A stretch of DNA of 64,000 bases from Alteriqipengyuania lutimaris (GTDB lineage Bacteria; Pseudomonadota; Alphaproteobacteria; Sphingomonadales; Sphingomonadaceae): the NCBI RefSeq assembly GCF_003363135.1, contig NZ_QRBB01000001.1, forward strand, positions 2,516,501-2,580,500, given 5' to 3'. A model generated the notes under the pieces. The model was given only the letters and a program-made list of their open reading frames with translations, was not told where the DNA came from and made no database searches. A program made the translations under genes and the position numbers. Of the stretch, positions 1 to 9,856 are shown piece after piece (within the stretch, counting starts at the first letter, position 1; each line of letters opens with the position of its first letter).

Positions 1-597
1 CACGCCGGTTTCCTTCTCGACGATCGAGGCCAGCGTGACCGCTTCCTCGATCGAATCGACCGCGATGTCGTCGCCGCGGCGTGGCCAGGCTTCGGCAAGG
101 TAGTTGCGCATGGCCGCCTGCATCCGCGCGAGCACCGCCGCGCGGTCCTCCCCCCGTTCGAAGGAATAGGTATCGGGCAGCACGCTGCCTTCCTTCGGCA
201 CGGGGATTTCGCCGGTCAGGAGGTCTTCGGCCATCAGCGTCTCGAACACGAGGATCGACGGCATGCCTTCGGGAATGGTGACGAAACGCCGAATCACCTC
301 GCCATGCTGGAGCGTGTCGAGGATCGCCGCCGGGCTGGAGCCACCTTCGATGAGGAACTCCCCGGCCTTGATCGGATCGCCGCTGCCCAGCAGCTTGGCG
401 CGTAGCAGGAAGGCCTCCTGCTCGCCGATCAGCCCCTCTTGCTCAAGATCGCCCGCGACCGATGTCAGCGTCGAGCCAGAGCGAACGATGAAGGATGTCT
501 CCTCCTCCGAAGGGCCGGGGCCATACCACCCCCAGGCGAACCAGCCGCCCGCCACCGCAACAGCTATCAGCAACAGGGCGGCGAGCGCGCGGATCAT
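1..597 (-). CDS. mltG: Endolytic murein transglycosylase MltG, 5' part (runs off the window)
   Basis: MltG cleaves nascent peptidoglycan strands at the inner membrane and is thought to end glycan chain growth. The visible 199 codons start at an ATG that shares one base with the fabF stop (TGATG). The protein opens with an N-terminal membrane anchor (residues about 2-18, rich in L, A and V). A LysM-like part follows ([18 protein letters not shown]), then the YceG core. The window ends just at the ASIVEKETG motif, which carries the glutamate known to be catalytic in this family. The reading frame is open to position 1, so the gene continues beyond the window. fabF-mltG is a common alphaproteobacterial gene pair; the overlap suggests translational coupling. 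Confidence 0.92.
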   Translation of the reverse strand, partial: MIRALAALLLIAVAVAGGWFAWGWYGPGPSEEETSFIVRSGSTLTSVAGDLEQEGLIGEQEAFLLRAKLLGSGDPIKAGEFLIEGGSSPAAILDTLQHGEVIRRFVTIPEGMPSILVFETLMAEDLLTGEIPVPKEGSVLPDTYSFERGEDRAAVLARMQAAMRNYLAEAWPRRGDDIAVDSIEEAVTLASIVEKETGV

Positions 598-1856
598 CAG
601 TCGGGCTTCTTCATCACAAGGCTGGCATTGGTGCCGCCGAAGCCGAAGCTGTTGTTGAGCACGGCCTTCACTTCGCGCTTTTTCGCGGTGTGCGGCACGA
701 GGTCGACACCTTCTGTGCCGTCGTCCGGATCGTCGAGGTTGAGCGTGGGCGGCACGATCTGGTCGCGCATCGCGAGGATGCAGAAGATGCTCTCGACAGC
801 GCCTGCACCGCCGAGGAGGTGGCCAATGGCGGACTTGGTGCTCGACATGGACGCACCGCCCAGATCGTCGCCGAATACGCGCTTGGCCGCGGCGAGTTCG
901 ATCGTGTCGGCCATGGTCGAGGTGCCATGGGCGTTGATGTAGTCGATATCGGAAGGTTCGAGCCCGGCCTTGCGCAGCGCCATCCGCATTGAGAGTTCCG
1001 CCCCCTTGCCTTCCGGATGCGGGGCCGTGACGTGGTAGGCATCGCCCGACAGGCCGTAGCCGACCACTTCGGCGTAGATTTTCGCACCGCGCGCCTTGGC
1101 GTGCTCGTATTCCTCGAGCACCACAACGCCCGCGCCCTCGCCCAGCACGAAGCCTTCGCGATTGCGATCATAGGGGCGGCTCGCCTGCTCGGGACGGTCG
1201 TTGTAACCGGTGTTGAGCGCGCGTGCCTGCGCGAAGCCGGCAATGCCGAGCGGGTTGATGGTCGATTCCGCACCGCCCGCCAGCATGATGTCGGCATCGT
1301 CGTCGCGGATCATCCGCGCGGCGTCACCGATCGAGTGCGCACCGGTAGAACAGGCGGTGACCACGGCGTGGTTAGGGCCCATCAGGCCGTAGCGGATAGA
1401 GACCTGGCCGCTGATGAGGTTGATAATGCGTCCGTGGACGAAGTGCGGGCTGACCCGGCCCGGCCCACGCTCGTGCAGGTTGACCGATTCAGATTCGATC
1501 CCCGGAAGGCCGCCGATGCCCGCGCCGATCGAGACCCCGGTGCGCTCCTTGGTCGCCTGGTCCATCTCGGTAAGGCCCGCATCTTCCATCGCCTGCCCTG
1601 CCGCATCGAGTCCGTAGACGATGAAGGGGTCGACCTGACGCTGGATCTTGGGATCGACGCGCTTGTCGGGGTCGAAGCCCCACTCGTGATCCTTGCCCTT
1701 CACCTCGCAGGCGATGGTCGCCTTCTGGTTGGACGCATCGAAGCGGGTAATCGGCCCCGCTCCGCTCTTGCCTGCAATGAGGTTTTCCCAAGAGGTCTCG
1801 ACATTACCGCCCAGCGGGGTGACGAGGCCAAGTCCGGTTACGACGACGCGGCGCAT
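597..1856 (-). CDS. fabF: Beta-ketoacyl-ACP synthase II
   Basis: KAS II condenses malonyl-ACP with acyl-ACP in fatty acid elongation. The protein is 419 residues, the normal family length. The nucleophile cysteine is seen in TACSTGAHS, the two catalytic histidines in [11 protein letters not shown] and [11 protein letters not shown], and the conserved lysine in STKSAIGH. The start [16 protein letters not shown] is typical for FabF. It lies 93 bases downstream of acpP, the usual order, and its stop overlaps the mltG start by one base. A hairpin sits in the acpP-fabF gap. Confidence 0.97.
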   Translation of the reverse strand: MRRVVVTGLGLVTPLGGNVETSWENLIAGKSGAGPITRFDASNQKATIACEVKGKDHEWGFDPDKRVDPKIQRQVDPFIVYGLDAAGQAMEDAGLTEMDQATKERTGVSIGAGIGGLPGIESESVNLHERGPGRVSPHFVHGRIINLISGQVSIRYGLMGPNHAVVTACSTGAHSIGDAARMIRDDDADIMLAGGAESTINPLGIAGFAQARALNTGYNDRPEQASRPYDRNREGFVLGEGAGVVVLEEYEHAKARGAKIYAEVVGYGLSGDAYHVTAPHPEGKGAELSMRMALRKAGLEPSDIDYINAHGTSTMADTIELAAAKRVFGDDLGGASMSSTKSAIGHLLGGAGAVESIFCILAMRDQIVPPTLNLDDPDDGTEGVDLVPHTAKKREVKAVLNNSFGFGGTNASLVMKKPD

Positions 1857-1878
1857 TCACTTCTCCATAAACGAAATC

Positions 1879-1908
1879 AGGCCCGGCCCGCTGTCCGGGT
1901 CGGGCCTG
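1879..1908 (-). other. Intergenic hairpin between acpP and fabF
   Basis: A GC-rich inverted repeat (CAGGCCCG ... CGGGCCTG) lies in the 93-base gap between acpP and fabF. It has no T-run on the minus strand, so it does not look like a full intrinsic terminator. A role in lowering fabF expression relative to acpP, or in processing or stabilising the abundant acpP transcript, is inference. Confidence 0.45.
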
Positions 1909-1949
1909 TAAGATCGGGCGACGTTGATCGCCGCCAGAGCGGATCGGGC

Positions 1950-2186
1950 TTAGCCCTTGTGCTCTTCGATATATTTGGTCGCATCGCCGACAGTGCTGAT
2001 CTTTTCAGCCGCATCGTCGGGGATTTCGACACCGAATTCTTCTTCGAACGCCATCACGAGTTCGACGATATCGAGGCTGTCCGCGCCCAGATCGTCGATG
2101 AAGCTGGCATCCTGCGTGACCTTGTCGGCTTCCACGCCCAGGTGTTCTACGACAATCTTTTGTACGCGGTCGGCAGTATCGCTCAT
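1950..2186 (-). CDS. acpP: Acyl carrier protein
   Basis: This small acidic protein of 78 residues carries growing acyl chains on a 4'-phosphopantetheine arm. The attachment serine is S37 in the motif [10 protein letters not shown]. Helix II around [15 protein letters not shown] is the usual partner-binding surface. Length and composition are normal. It lies directly upstream of fabF, in the conserved order. About 165 bases upstream are free of genes and should hold its promoter. Confidence 0.98.
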   Translation of the reverse strand: MSDTADRVQKIVVEHLGVEADKVTQDASFIDDLGADSLDIVELVMAFEEEFGVEIPDDAAEKISTVGDATKYIEEHKG

Positions 2187-2351
2187 TACCTATGCCCTCT
2201 CGACATCTTGCTGTTGCTAATCGCTGAACGCCCTATCCAAGCGGTTGATCCCGCGCAAGGGGGGTAGGACGCGCAGTTTCACAAAGCCTGTCGACCAATG
2301 GGCCGGGGCCAAGCCGCCCTGCACCGCCCTGCCGCGCAAACCAACGCCCGG

Positions 2352-3272
2352 CTAGTAGGTCTCGCGGCTTTCAAGCTGGCGTTCGGCCACGATGGTCTGG
2401 TCGATCCTGCGAAGACCGGCCTGTGCCTCGTCGTCGGAAGTCTTGTCTGCCAGCGCTTCCAGATAGTACCTCTCGGCCGTCGCGAAATCGCCCGCCTGCT
2501 CGGCGCATAGCCCAAGATTGAACAGCAGGGAGGGATGCGTGCCGATGGCAGGCTCGAGCGCGGCAAAGGCGTCGCATGCTGCGCGTTCGTCCTGCTTGGT
2601 CAGCCGCACAGCCTCGCGAAAGGCCCCGGAAGCATCGCCGGACATCCCCTTGCGACGCTCCATGATCCGGATATCCTCGATCGCCTGCACCGGCGCGAGC
2701 GCGCGGCGGACGTCGTCGGCAGCAGCGGCCAGTCCGATGTCCACGACGGGCGCGACTAGCGGCTCGTCGTCGTAGCCGGGACAATAGCTCAGCACTTCGT
2801 TGCGCGAGAGCAGGCTCGACCACAGGATGGTGCCATCGGCCGACCTCAGATTGGCGCGCGGGCGAATATCGACCGCCAGCCGCAGGCAGGAGAGGTCCAC
2901 CTTTTCGCGGCGCAGGCACTGGCCCTTGTCGTCTTCTTCCACGCACAGCTTGCGGCGCTCCGAGAACTCGGATTCGGTGACCCGCACCCGCGCATCGCCG
3001 TCGAGAATTGCATCGGCGCTGTCCGCCTGTGAGCGGTGGACCAGCGTGAAAAAAGGCTGCCCGTCGATCGCGGCGTCGATCAGACGGTGCTCGATGCGAT
3101 TCGCGAAATCCCTTCCCTCGCGCCCTGCAAAGTGATCGATTGCGATGGTGTGCATGGCCGCGGCCTCGTTGCTGGCCGCCGGATAGATCGTCTCTATCCG
3201 CAACGTCTCGGCCTGCGCATTTGCGCCAGCGACAAGCATGACCCCCATCACGGCACGCTTCAGCATCGTCAT
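2352..3272 (-). CDS. Secreted TPR-containing protein of unknown function
   Basis: About 306 residues. The ATG at 3272, or a second at 3266, is the likely start: a GGGAG sequence lies 2 to 8 bases ahead of them, and translation then opens with a signal peptide (MLKRAVMGVMLVAGANAQA). The mature protein has a folded region with several cysteines (LCVEEDDKGQC, LSCLRLAV, YCPGYDDE) that could form periplasmic disulfides. Near the C-terminus are one or two TPR-like units (LLFNLGLCAEQAGDFATAERYYLEAL). I do not recognise a named family. It stands alone between acpP and aspS on the same strand. Periplasmic location is inferred from the signal sequence. Confidence 0.8.
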   Translation of the reverse strand: MTMLKRAVMGVMLVAGANAQAETLRIETIYPAASNEAAAMHTIAIDHFAGREGRDFANRIEHRLIDAAIDGQPFFTLVHRSQADSADAILDGDARVRVTESEFSERRKLCVEEDDKGQCLRREKVDLSCLRLAVDIRPRANLRSADGTILWSSLLSRNEVLSYCPGYDDEPLVAPVVDIGLAAAADDVRRALAPVQAIEDIRIMERRKGMSGDASGAFREAVRLTKQDERAACDAFAALEPAIGTHPSLLFNLGLCAEQAGDFATAERYYLEALADKTSDDEAQAGLRRIDQTIVAERQLESRETY

Positions 3273-3361
3273 CGCTCCCTGTCTGTGACAGAGATCAAGC
3301 ACGATAAACCTGTCGCGAGGATGAGCGGCCGCCGGAGCGGCCGTTCAGCGGTCGTATCCGC

Positions 3362-5182
3362 TCAGGCGTCGCCTGCGCGATCGACGCGGGTCGCCTCGGG
3401 GGCGTCGGGTTTCGGCTGTTCGACCGTGCGGATCGAAAGCTCACGCAGCTGCTTGGGGCTGACGATCGACGGCGCGCCCATCATCAGGTCCTGCGCGCGC
3501 TGGTTCATCGGGAAGGCGATGACTTCGCGGATGTTCGGCTCGTCCGCCAACAGCATCACGATCCGGTCGATCCCCGGTGCCGAGCCACCGTGCGGCGGTG
3601 CGCCCAGCTTGAACGCCTCGATCATGCCGCTGAAGTTCGCGTCGACGTCTTCCTTCGAATAGCCTGCCAGCTCGAACGCCTTGTACATGATGTCCGGACG
3701 GTGGTTACGAATGGCGCCGCTGGACAGCTCGTAGCCGTTGCACACGATGTCGTACTGCCACGCCTTGATGTCGAGCGGGTCCTGGTTCTCCAGCGCGTCC
3801 ATCTCGCCCTGCGGCATCGAGAACGGGTTGTGGCTGAAATCGACACGCTTCAGGTCTTCGTCGTGTTCGAACATCGGGAAGTCGACGATCCAGCAGAACT
3901 TGAAGCAGCCCTGCTCGATCAGTTCGAGCTGCTCGCCAACACGCGTGCGCGCCGCTCCGGCCAGCTTCTCAGCCTCCCTGGGCTTGCCAGCCGCGAAGAA
4001 CAGGCCGTCGTTCTCGCCCAGACCCAGCTCGTCATAGAGCTTGGCCATTTCCTCGGGCCCATGGTTCTTGGCGATCGGACCGCCGAACTCGCCGCCCTTG
4101 CGGGTCACGTAGCCGAGGCCCGAATAGCCTTCGCGCCGCGCCCAGTCGTTCATCTCGTCGAAGAACTTGCGGCTCTTCTCGTTGGTGTTCGGCGCAGGGA
4201 TCGCACGCACGATGCCGCCACCGCCGACGATCTTCTCGAAAATGCCGAAGCCGGACTTTTCGAAGTGATGCGTCACATCGGTGATGATGATCGGGTTGCG
4301 CAGGTCCGGCTTGTCGCTGCCGTACTTGAGCATCGCCTCGGCATAGGGAATGCGCGGGAATTCGCCCGCAGGCGTCACGCTCTTGCCGCCCGAGAATTCC
4401 TCGAACACGCCTGCCAGAACCGGCTCGATCGCCTGGAAGACGTCTTCCTGCGTCACGAAGCTCATCTCGAAGTCGAGCTGGTAGAATTCGGGGCTGCGGT
4501 CGGCGCGCAGGTCTTCGTCGCGGAAACACGGCGCGATCTGGAAATAGCGGTCGAAGCCGGCGACCATCAGCAGCTGCTTGAACATCTGCGGCGCCTGCGG
4601 AAGCGCGTAGAAGCGGCCCGGGTGCAGGCGGCTGGGCACGAGGTAATCGCGCGCGCCTTCGGGCGACGATGCGCCGAGGATCGGCGTCTGGAATTCGGAG
4701 AAGCCCTGGTCGATCATGCGCTTGCGCAGCGAGGTGATCACGCGGTTGCGCAGCATGATGTTGTTGTGAACCCGCTCGCGCCGCAGGTCGACGAAGCGGT
4801 ACTTGAGGCGGATATCCTCGGGATATTCCTGCTCGCCAGCGACCGGCAGCGGCAGTTCTTCCGCCATCGACTGGACCGTGGCGGACTTGGCGAAGACCTC
4901 GATATCGCCGGTCGGCAGGTTGGCGTTGCGCGTTTCCTGCGAACGCGCCTTCACGACGCCGTCGATCGTGATGACGCTTTCCGACTTCAGCGAATCCAGC
5001 AGGGCCAGCGCCTCGCTATCCTCGTCCGCCACGATCTGCGTGATGCCGTAATGGTCGCGCAGGTCGATGAACAGGACACCGCCATGGTCGCGCTTCCGGT
5101 GCACCCAGCCCGACAGGCGAACGGTATCGCCGACATGATCCTCGCGAAGCTGTGCGCAAGTATGGGTACGGTAGGCGTGCAT
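3362..5182 (-). CDS. aspS: Aspartyl-tRNA synthetase
   Basis: Charges tRNA-Asp with aspartate. The 606-residue length fits the bacterial-type enzyme, which has an N-terminal OB-fold ([20 protein letters not shown]), a catalytic core with class II motif 2 ([18 protein letters not shown]), the bacterial GAD insertion domain, and motif 3 ([12 protein letters not shown]). In alphaproteobacteria the enzyme is often non-discriminating and also aspartylates tRNA-Asn, but this cannot be settled here. It is divergent from rnd, with about 197 bases between the starts. The C-terminus extends past the core with a charged tail ([16 protein letters not shown]). Confidence 0.97.
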   Translation of the reverse strand: MHAYRTHTCAQLREDHVGDTVRLSGWVHRKRDHGGVLFIDLRDHYGITQIVADEDSEALALLDSLKSESVITIDGVVKARSQETRNANLPTGDIEVFAKSATVQSMAEELPLPVAGEQEYPEDIRLKYRFVDLRRERVHNNIMLRNRVITSLRKRMIDQGFSEFQTPILGASSPEGARDYLVPSRLHPGRFYALPQAPQMFKQLLMVAGFDRYFQIAPCFRDEDLRADRSPEFYQLDFEMSFVTQEDVFQAIEPVLAGVFEEFSGGKSVTPAGEFPRIPYAEAMLKYGSDKPDLRNPIIITDVTHHFEKSGFGIFEKIVGGGGIVRAIPAPNTNEKSRKFFDEMNDWARREGYSGLGYVTRKGGEFGGPIAKNHGPEEMAKLYDELGLGENDGLFFAAGKPREAEKLAGAARTRVGEQLELIEQGCFKFCWIVDFPMFEHDEDLKRVDFSHNPFSMPQGEMDALENQDPLDIKAWQYDIVCNGYELSSGAIRNHRPDIMYKAFELAGYSKEDVDANFSGMIEAFKLGAPPHGGSAPGIDRIVMLLADEPNIREVIAFPMNQRAQDLMMGAPSIVSPKQLRELSIRTVEQPKPDAPEATRVDRAGDA

Positions 5183-5379
5183 CTTGGAAACTTTCCGGTT
5201 CGGGGATTAGGCGCTAGGGGCGACACCGCGGATGGTCGGCATATGCCCGATTGCTTGCACGCGCTAACAGGCGATGGACCCCGATTTGTCAAGGCGAGGC
5301 TTTGGCAGGCAGGGTCCGTTTCGATGGGGCCACACCGGTCCGGGGGCGGTACTCCGCCCGACCGTTTGAAAGACGATAC

Positions 5380-6555
5380 ATGAAAATTCACGACCTGATT
5401 ACCACCACCGACAAGCTCGCCGAACTGTGCGAACGCCTTGGCAAGGGCGACTTCGTCTGCGTCGACACAGAGTTCATGCGGGAAAACACCTATTGGCCAG
5501 AGCTTTGCCTGATCCAGATCGGGGACGAGAACGAAGCCGCGGCGATCGACCCGCTGGCCGACGGGATCGACCTTAAACCCCTGCTCGACCTGCTGACCGA
5601 GAACGAAGACGTGCTGAAGGTCTTCCACGCCGGCAGCCAGGACGTGGAAATCTTCTACAACCTCACCGGCAAGACCCCGCACCCGATCTTCGACACGCAG
5701 ATCGCGATGATGGCAATCAGCCAGTCCGAACAGATCGGCTATGCCAATCTGGTGGAACACTGGCTCGACAAGACGATCGACAAGGGCGCGCGTTTTACCG
5801 ACTGGAGCCGTCGCCCGCTGACCGATCGCCAGCTGGAATACGCGATCGGCGACGTGACCTATCTCGCGACGATCTTTCCGAAGATCCTCAAGAAACTGAT
5901 CAAGACTGACCGTGGCGCGTGGCTCAACGCCGAGATGGACAAGCTCGCCGATCCCGAAAACTACGCGATCGAGCCCGACAAGTCGTGGAAGCGCATCCGC
6001 GCGCAGGGCCGCAATCCGCAGGTGCTCGGACGGCTGAAAGCGCTCGCCGCATGGCGCGAAGGCGAGGCGCAGCACAAGAATATCCCGCGCGGGCGGATCA
6101 TGCGCGACGAAACGCTGGCCGACATCGCCGCGCATCCGCCCAAGAAGCAGGGTGACCTCGCCAAGGTGCGCGGGCTTTCGAATGCGTGGAAGGACAACGA
6201 GATCGGCAACCGGCTGATGGAGGTCCTCGAAGAAGCCGAGCCGCTTCCCTCGAACGAAATGCCCGAGCGCAACAATCGCGGAGCGCCGCTGGGCAAGGAA
6301 GGCGCGCTGGTCGCCGACCTACTCAAGCTGCTGCTGAAGATCCGCGCGCGAGAGATCGATGTCGCGTCGCGGCTGCTGACCAAGTCGGACGAACTCGAAC
6401 AACTGGCCGCCGGCGTACGCGACCTGCCGATCCTGCAAGGGTGGCGGCGCGAGGTCTTCGGCCGCGACGCGCTGGACCTGGTCGAGGGCAAGCTCGCCTT
6501 CGCGGTCGAGAAGGGCAGGCTCAAGATGACGCATATCGACGAGGTCGAGGGCTAG
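5380..6555 (+). CDS. rnd: Ribonuclease D
   Basis: A 3'-5' exoribonuclease of the DEDD superfamily that trims tRNA and other stable RNA precursors. 391 residues from the ATG at 5380, preceded by GAAAGA. Motif I is CVDTEFMRE, motif II lies around FHAGSQDVEI, and motif III is in the EYAIGDVTYL stretch. An HRDC-type helical domain follows in the middle (WKRIRAQGRNPQVLGRLKALAAWRE), with a second helical domain at the C-terminus. Only 6 bases separate its stop from oxyR, so the two are probably co-transcribed. Confidence 0.95.
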   Translation: MKIHDLITTTDKLAELCERLGKGDFVCVDTEFMRENTYWPELCLIQIGDENEAAAIDPLADGIDLKPLLDLLTENEDVLKVFHAGSQDVEIFYNLTGKTPHPIFDTQIAMMAISQSEQIGYANLVEHWLDKTIDKGARFTDWSRRPLTDRQLEYAIGDVTYLATIFPKILKKLIKTDRGAWLNAEMDKLADPENYAIEPDKSWKRIRAQGRNPQVLGRLKALAAWREGEAQHKNIPRGRIMRDETLADIAAHPPKKQGDLAKVRGLSNAWKDNEIGNRLMEVLEEAEPLPSNEMPERNNRGAPLGKEGALVADLLKLLLKIRAREIDVASRLLTKSDELEQLAAGVRDLPILQGWRREVFGRDALDLVEGKLAFAVEKGRLKMTHIDEVEG

Positions 6556-6561
6556 CCTTCC

Positions 6562-7458
6562 ATGAGCACCTACCTCCCGACCATCCGCCAGCTCCAATAC
6601 CTCGTATCCCTGCACGAGCATGGCCATTTCGGGCGCGCGGCGGAGGCCAGCTTCGTTTCCCAGTCGACGCTGTCCGCAGGGATTCGCGAGCTGGAGACGC
6701 TGCTCGACGTGACGCTGGTCGAACGTAGCCGCCGGGTCGTTCGCTTTACCCCGCTCGGCCAGCAGGTGGTCGAGAAGGCCCACGCGCTGCTGCGGCAGGC
6801 CGAAGACCTCTCGGACCTCGTGCGCGCCGCAGGCCAGCCTCTGACCGGGACCCTGCGGATGAGCGTGATCCCGACGATCGCGCCGTTCCTGCTCCCGAGG
6901 ATACTCCCGCGCCTGCGCGCAGAGCGCCCCGACCTGAACCTGTTCCTGCGCGAGGAGACCAGCAGCGATGCGGTGGAATCGCTGCATCATGGCCGGGTCG
7001 ATTGCGTGCTGCTCGCACTCCCCTTTCCCACGGGAGATGTCGAACAGGCGCTGATCGGCGAGGATCGCTTCTTCGTCGCCTATCCCGGCGACGAGCCACG
7101 CGAGGTGCCCGAAGAGATCCGCCCCGGGATGATCGAGGACGGGCGCCTGCTGCTGCTGGAGGACGGCCATTGCCTGAAAGAGCATGCGCTGGCCGCCTGC
7201 AACCGGCCCGAACTGCGCGCCGCGACCAGCATGATCGCCACCTCGCTCCACACGCTGGTGCAGATGGTCGATAACGGGCTGGGCGTCACGATGCTGCCGG
7301 AAATGGCGCTCGAGGCGGGCATTCTCAAAGGCACGAGCGTCATCGCCCGGCCGCTCGATTCCCCGGCGGCGACTCGTGATATTGCATTGATTTGGCGGAA
7401 GAACTCGCCACGGGCCAACGACTTCGAACTGCTGGCAGACGAGTTGCGCGCAGGCTGA
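6562..7458 (+). CDS. oxyR: Hydrogen peroxide-sensing LysR-type regulator OxyR
   Basis: A 298-residue LysR-family activator. The N-terminal winged helix-turn-helix covers LHEHGHFGRAAEASFVSQ and the recognition helix after it. The regulatory domain holds the sequence LEDGHC204 ... AC213. These two cysteines, nine residues apart in a context matching E. coli C199 and C208, form the peroxide-triggered disulfide. That conservation is the main reason to call it OxyR and not a generic LysR protein. It sits directly behind rnd. No catalase or alkyl hydroperoxide reductase gene is in the window, so its targets are elsewhere. Confidence 0.92.
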   Translation: MSTYLPTIRQLQYLVSLHEHGHFGRAAEASFVSQSTLSAGIRELETLLDVTLVERSRRVVRFTPLGQQVVEKAHALLRQAEDLSDLVRAAGQPLTGTLRMSVIPTIAPFLLPRILPRLRAERPDLNLFLREETSSDAVESLHHGRVDCVLLALPFPTGDVEQALIGEDRFFVAYPGDEPREVPEEIRPGMIEDGRLLLLEDGHCLKEHALAACNRPELRAATSMIATSLHTLVQMVDNGLGVTMLPEMALEAGILKGTSVIARPLDSPAATRDIALIWRKNSPRANDFELLADELRAG

Positions 7459-7632
7459 TAGCCTTGACGAATCCCTGGAGCAAAGCCGGATTTCACAAGA
7501 AAACCCGAGACACAGAACGGGTTTCTGTGTCAGTCTGCCTTCCGGCGGCGGCAAAGACCCGTCGCCAGCTTGGTGCAAGATGCACAGCGATCGATAGATG
7601 ATCGGCGGCGCGAAACAAGCTGGGGAACAATT

Positions 7633-8601
7633 TTGACGGGGATTAATCCGGATATCCGGCAGGGCGCACGCCCTACCTTCAACCCCCACGCCTTCGAAGA
7701 GGAGGTGCCCCGTAATATCGTCGCCGATATTGCTTCGCGCCCGCCTCTGCGCCCCCACGTCATCACTTTCGCCAACGAAAAAGGCGGTGTGGGCAAGTCG
7801 ACCCTGGCCTTTCACGTCACCGTGGCGCTGGCCCATGCCGGGCACAAGGTCGTCGCGATCGACCTCGACCGCCGTCAACGCACGCTCGAGCGCGGGCTGA
7901 CCTATCGCGGAGGCACCGCAGGGAACCTCGGCATTGCGCTGCCCTGCCCGCAATACGCGGTTCTCGACCACCCGAGCACGGCCTCGCTCTATCAGACGAT
8001 CAACCGGCTGGGCGGCGATGCCGATTTCGTGATCCTCGATGCAGCGGGCGCGGATTCCCCGATCTTCCGCCGTGTCGTCGCCATGGCCGATACGCTGGTC
8101 ACCCCGATCAACGCCTCGTTTCTCGATCTGGAACTGCTCGGCCACCTCAACCCGGTGAGCGGCATTCCCGAAAGCGCCGGGTGCTTCGGCCAGAGCGTCT
8201 TGGCCTTGCGCGAGGAAAAATTCTCACGCGGGCTCGGGCGCATCGAATGGGTCGTGGTCAAGAACCGGGTCCGCACCGCCGAGAAACGCCATCTGCACCG
8301 GGTCGACGACGCGCTCCAGCGCCTGTCGATCAGCCACGATTTCCGGATCGCCAGCGGATTGAGCGAGCGCGTCGCCTTCCGCGAACTGTTCCAGTTCGGA
8401 CTGACCCATCTCGATCTCGAAATGATACCCGGCATGGTCCGCCCGCAGTCCAGCAGCCGGGACGAAATTACGGCCCTGATTGCGGACTTGAGCTTGCAGG
8501 CGGAGGCGCGTGGCTCCGGGAATGGCAGCACACGCCCGAGCGCACGCGTGCTAAAACGCACCCGGGAGGATTATCGCGCGGCACTGCACGCAGCGTTGTA
8601 G
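7633..8601 (+). CDS. mipZ: MipZ-type ParA/MinD ATPase, division-site positioning
   Basis: MipZ forms gradients from the chromosome origins and blocks FtsZ assembly near the poles in alphaproteobacteria. The deviant Walker A motif ANEKGGVGKST lies at about residues 47-57. It is followed by the MipZ-typical DLDRRQRT and the Walker B-like FVILDAAGAD. The back half (SGLSERVAFRELFQFGLTHLD) matches the MipZ C-terminal pattern, unlike plasmid ParA. The frame holds no ATG at the front. I chose TTG at 7633 because GGGGAA stands five bases ahead; TTG 7570 or GTG 7573 would give a longer form. The N-terminal tail of about 40 residues before the ATPase fold is longer than in Caulobacter MipZ. No parB is nearby. 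Confidence 0.9.
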   Translation: MTGINPDIRQGARPTFNPHAFEEEVPRNIVADIASRPPLRPHVITFANEKGGVGKSTLAFHVTVALAHAGHKVVAIDLDRRQRTLERGLTYRGGTAGNLGIALPCPQYAVLDHPSTASLYQTINRLGGDADFVILDAAGADSPIFRRVVAMADTLVTPINASFLDLELLGHLNPVSGIPESAGCFGQSVLALREEKFSRGLGRIEWVVVKNRVRTAEKRHLHRVDDALQRLSISHDFRIASGLSERVAFRELFQFGLTHLDLEMIPGMVRPQSSSRDEITALIADLSLQAEARGSGNGSTRPSARVLKRTREDYRAALHAAL

Positions 8602-8656
8602 CGGCGGGCTCGGCCGAACGGCCATGCCGGAGTGCCCCCAAAGCTAGACCAGTCGC

Positions 8657-9799
8657 TCAGCCGGCGGCGCGTGGCGGGTTGGACAGCCTGATCTGGTTGC
8701 GACCGCCTTCCTTGGCGAGATAGAGCGCGCGATCGGCAGCGGCCAAAGCCTCTCGCGGGTCGTCGAATTGCGAAACGTCTGCGATCCCGGCCGAGAATGT
8801 CACGATGCCGAAGGGCTTGTCGGTCCGGCGATTGATCATCCGCCGTTGGGCGAGATCCCGCCTGGCGCAGTCGAGCCGCTCGAAAGCTTCCTCAATCCCG
8901 ACGCCGCGAAAGAGCATCACGAATTCCTCGCCGCCATGCCGCGCAAGGAAGCAATCCCTGCCGCAAAGCGCAGCAAGCGACTTGCCGATTTCGGTGATGA
9001 TCCGATCGCCCGCTTCGTGGCCGTGCGTATCGTTGATCGCCTTGAAGCGGTCGATATCGCAAAAGGCCACGCTCAACGGTTCACATGCGGTCGCCGCCCG
9101 CGCGTGATCGGTTTTGAAGGCTTCCTCGAACGCGCGGCGGTTGGGCAATCCGGTAAGGTAGTCGATCTCCGCATCGCGGCGCGCCCGATTGAGGTTTTCA
9201 CGAAGCCGCGCGGTTTCCTTCTCGCTGGCCCGCAATTCTTCCTCGGTCTCGCGCGAGCGGGCGAGCATCGCCTTGGCGAAATCCGCGAGGTTGGACAGCA
9301 ATTGGTCGGTCGAGGGCGCCTCGTTCAGATCGTCGACCCGCCGTTCCAGTTCGTCGCCATATTCGGACGTCGCGCGCCGCATGGTCTTGGTCGCCTGCGT
9401 GAGCGCTTCGATCCCGCGTTCGAGCTCCCTCGCCAGGTCCTGCACCGATCGGTCGCGCTTGCGCGCGGTGACCGCGGCGGTTTCTTCCAGCCACGATTGC
9501 GTGATCGGCAGGCCGCTCTCCTTGCGTGCCTGGACACCGCGCTGCAGCCCGGGGTTGAGGCCCTGGCACGCCTCGAAGGCGGCATTCAGATTGAAGGGCG
9601 TGACCTCCAGATCGTGGTCGATCAGGAAGGCGCGAATATCGTTGAGAAAGCGGCGGCGCGCGCGCTTTTCCGATCGCGAGCTCGCCCTTGCGGAACCGTC
9701 GTCCTCGTTCACGGTCGCCAGACGCGGGCGGAAGAAGCCCGCGCGGTCAAATACATGTGCCGAGGCCGGCGTTTCGTCAAAAGCGGGTTGCGTTGCCAT
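8657..9799 (-). CDS. GGDEF-domain diguanylate cyclase
   Basis: 380 residues from the ATG at 9799. No membrane segments are seen, so it is probably cytoplasmic. The N-terminal half has a helical region (FLNDIRAFLIDHDLEVTP) followed by a long predicted coiled coil (around EELRASEKETARLRENLNRARRDAE), the usual dimerising linker. The C-terminal GGDEF domain begins at IDYLTGLPNRRAFEE and has the active-site variant GGEEF (ARHGGEEFVML), which is competent for cyclic di-GMP synthesis. I see no RxxD inhibitory site just before it, so product inhibition may be absent. It is 57 bases downstream of pgsA on the same strand and convergent with mipZ. Confidence 0.9.
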   Translation of the reverse strand: MATQPAFDETPASAHVFDRAGFFRPRLATVNEDDGSARASSRSEKRARRRFLNDIRAFLIDHDLEVTPFNLNAAFEACQGLNPGLQRGVQARKESGLPITQSWLEETAAVTARKRDRSVQDLARELERGIEALTQATKTMRRATSEYGDELERRVDDLNEAPSTDQLLSNLADFAKAMLARSRETEEELRASEKETARLRENLNRARRDAEIDYLTGLPNRRAFEEAFKTDHARAATACEPLSVAFCDIDRFKAINDTHGHEAGDRIITEIGKSLAALCGRDCFLARHGGEEFVMLFRGVGIEEAFERLDCARRDLAQRRMINRRTDKPFGIVTFSAGIADVSQFDDPREALAAADRALYLAKEGGRNQIRLSNPPRAAG

Positions 9800-9856
9800 G
9801 ACCCGCAAATAATCACACGAATCTTTCTTTCAGGATAAAGCGCGCGGAATTATTTT

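Noticed and set aside
1017..2267. Long open frame on the plus strand opposite fabF and acpP
   Set aside because: Typical antisense shadow of GC-rich genes: composition H, V, D and R-rich, no motifs, and it spans two well-supported genes.
3311..3345. GC-rich hairpin after aspS as a terminator
   Set aside because: The GCGGCCG repeats can pair in several ways and there is no T-run on the minus strand.
8602..8656. Terminator between mipZ and the GGDEF gene
   Set aside because: Short GGCCGAACGGCC-like stems exist but none is followed by a T-run.
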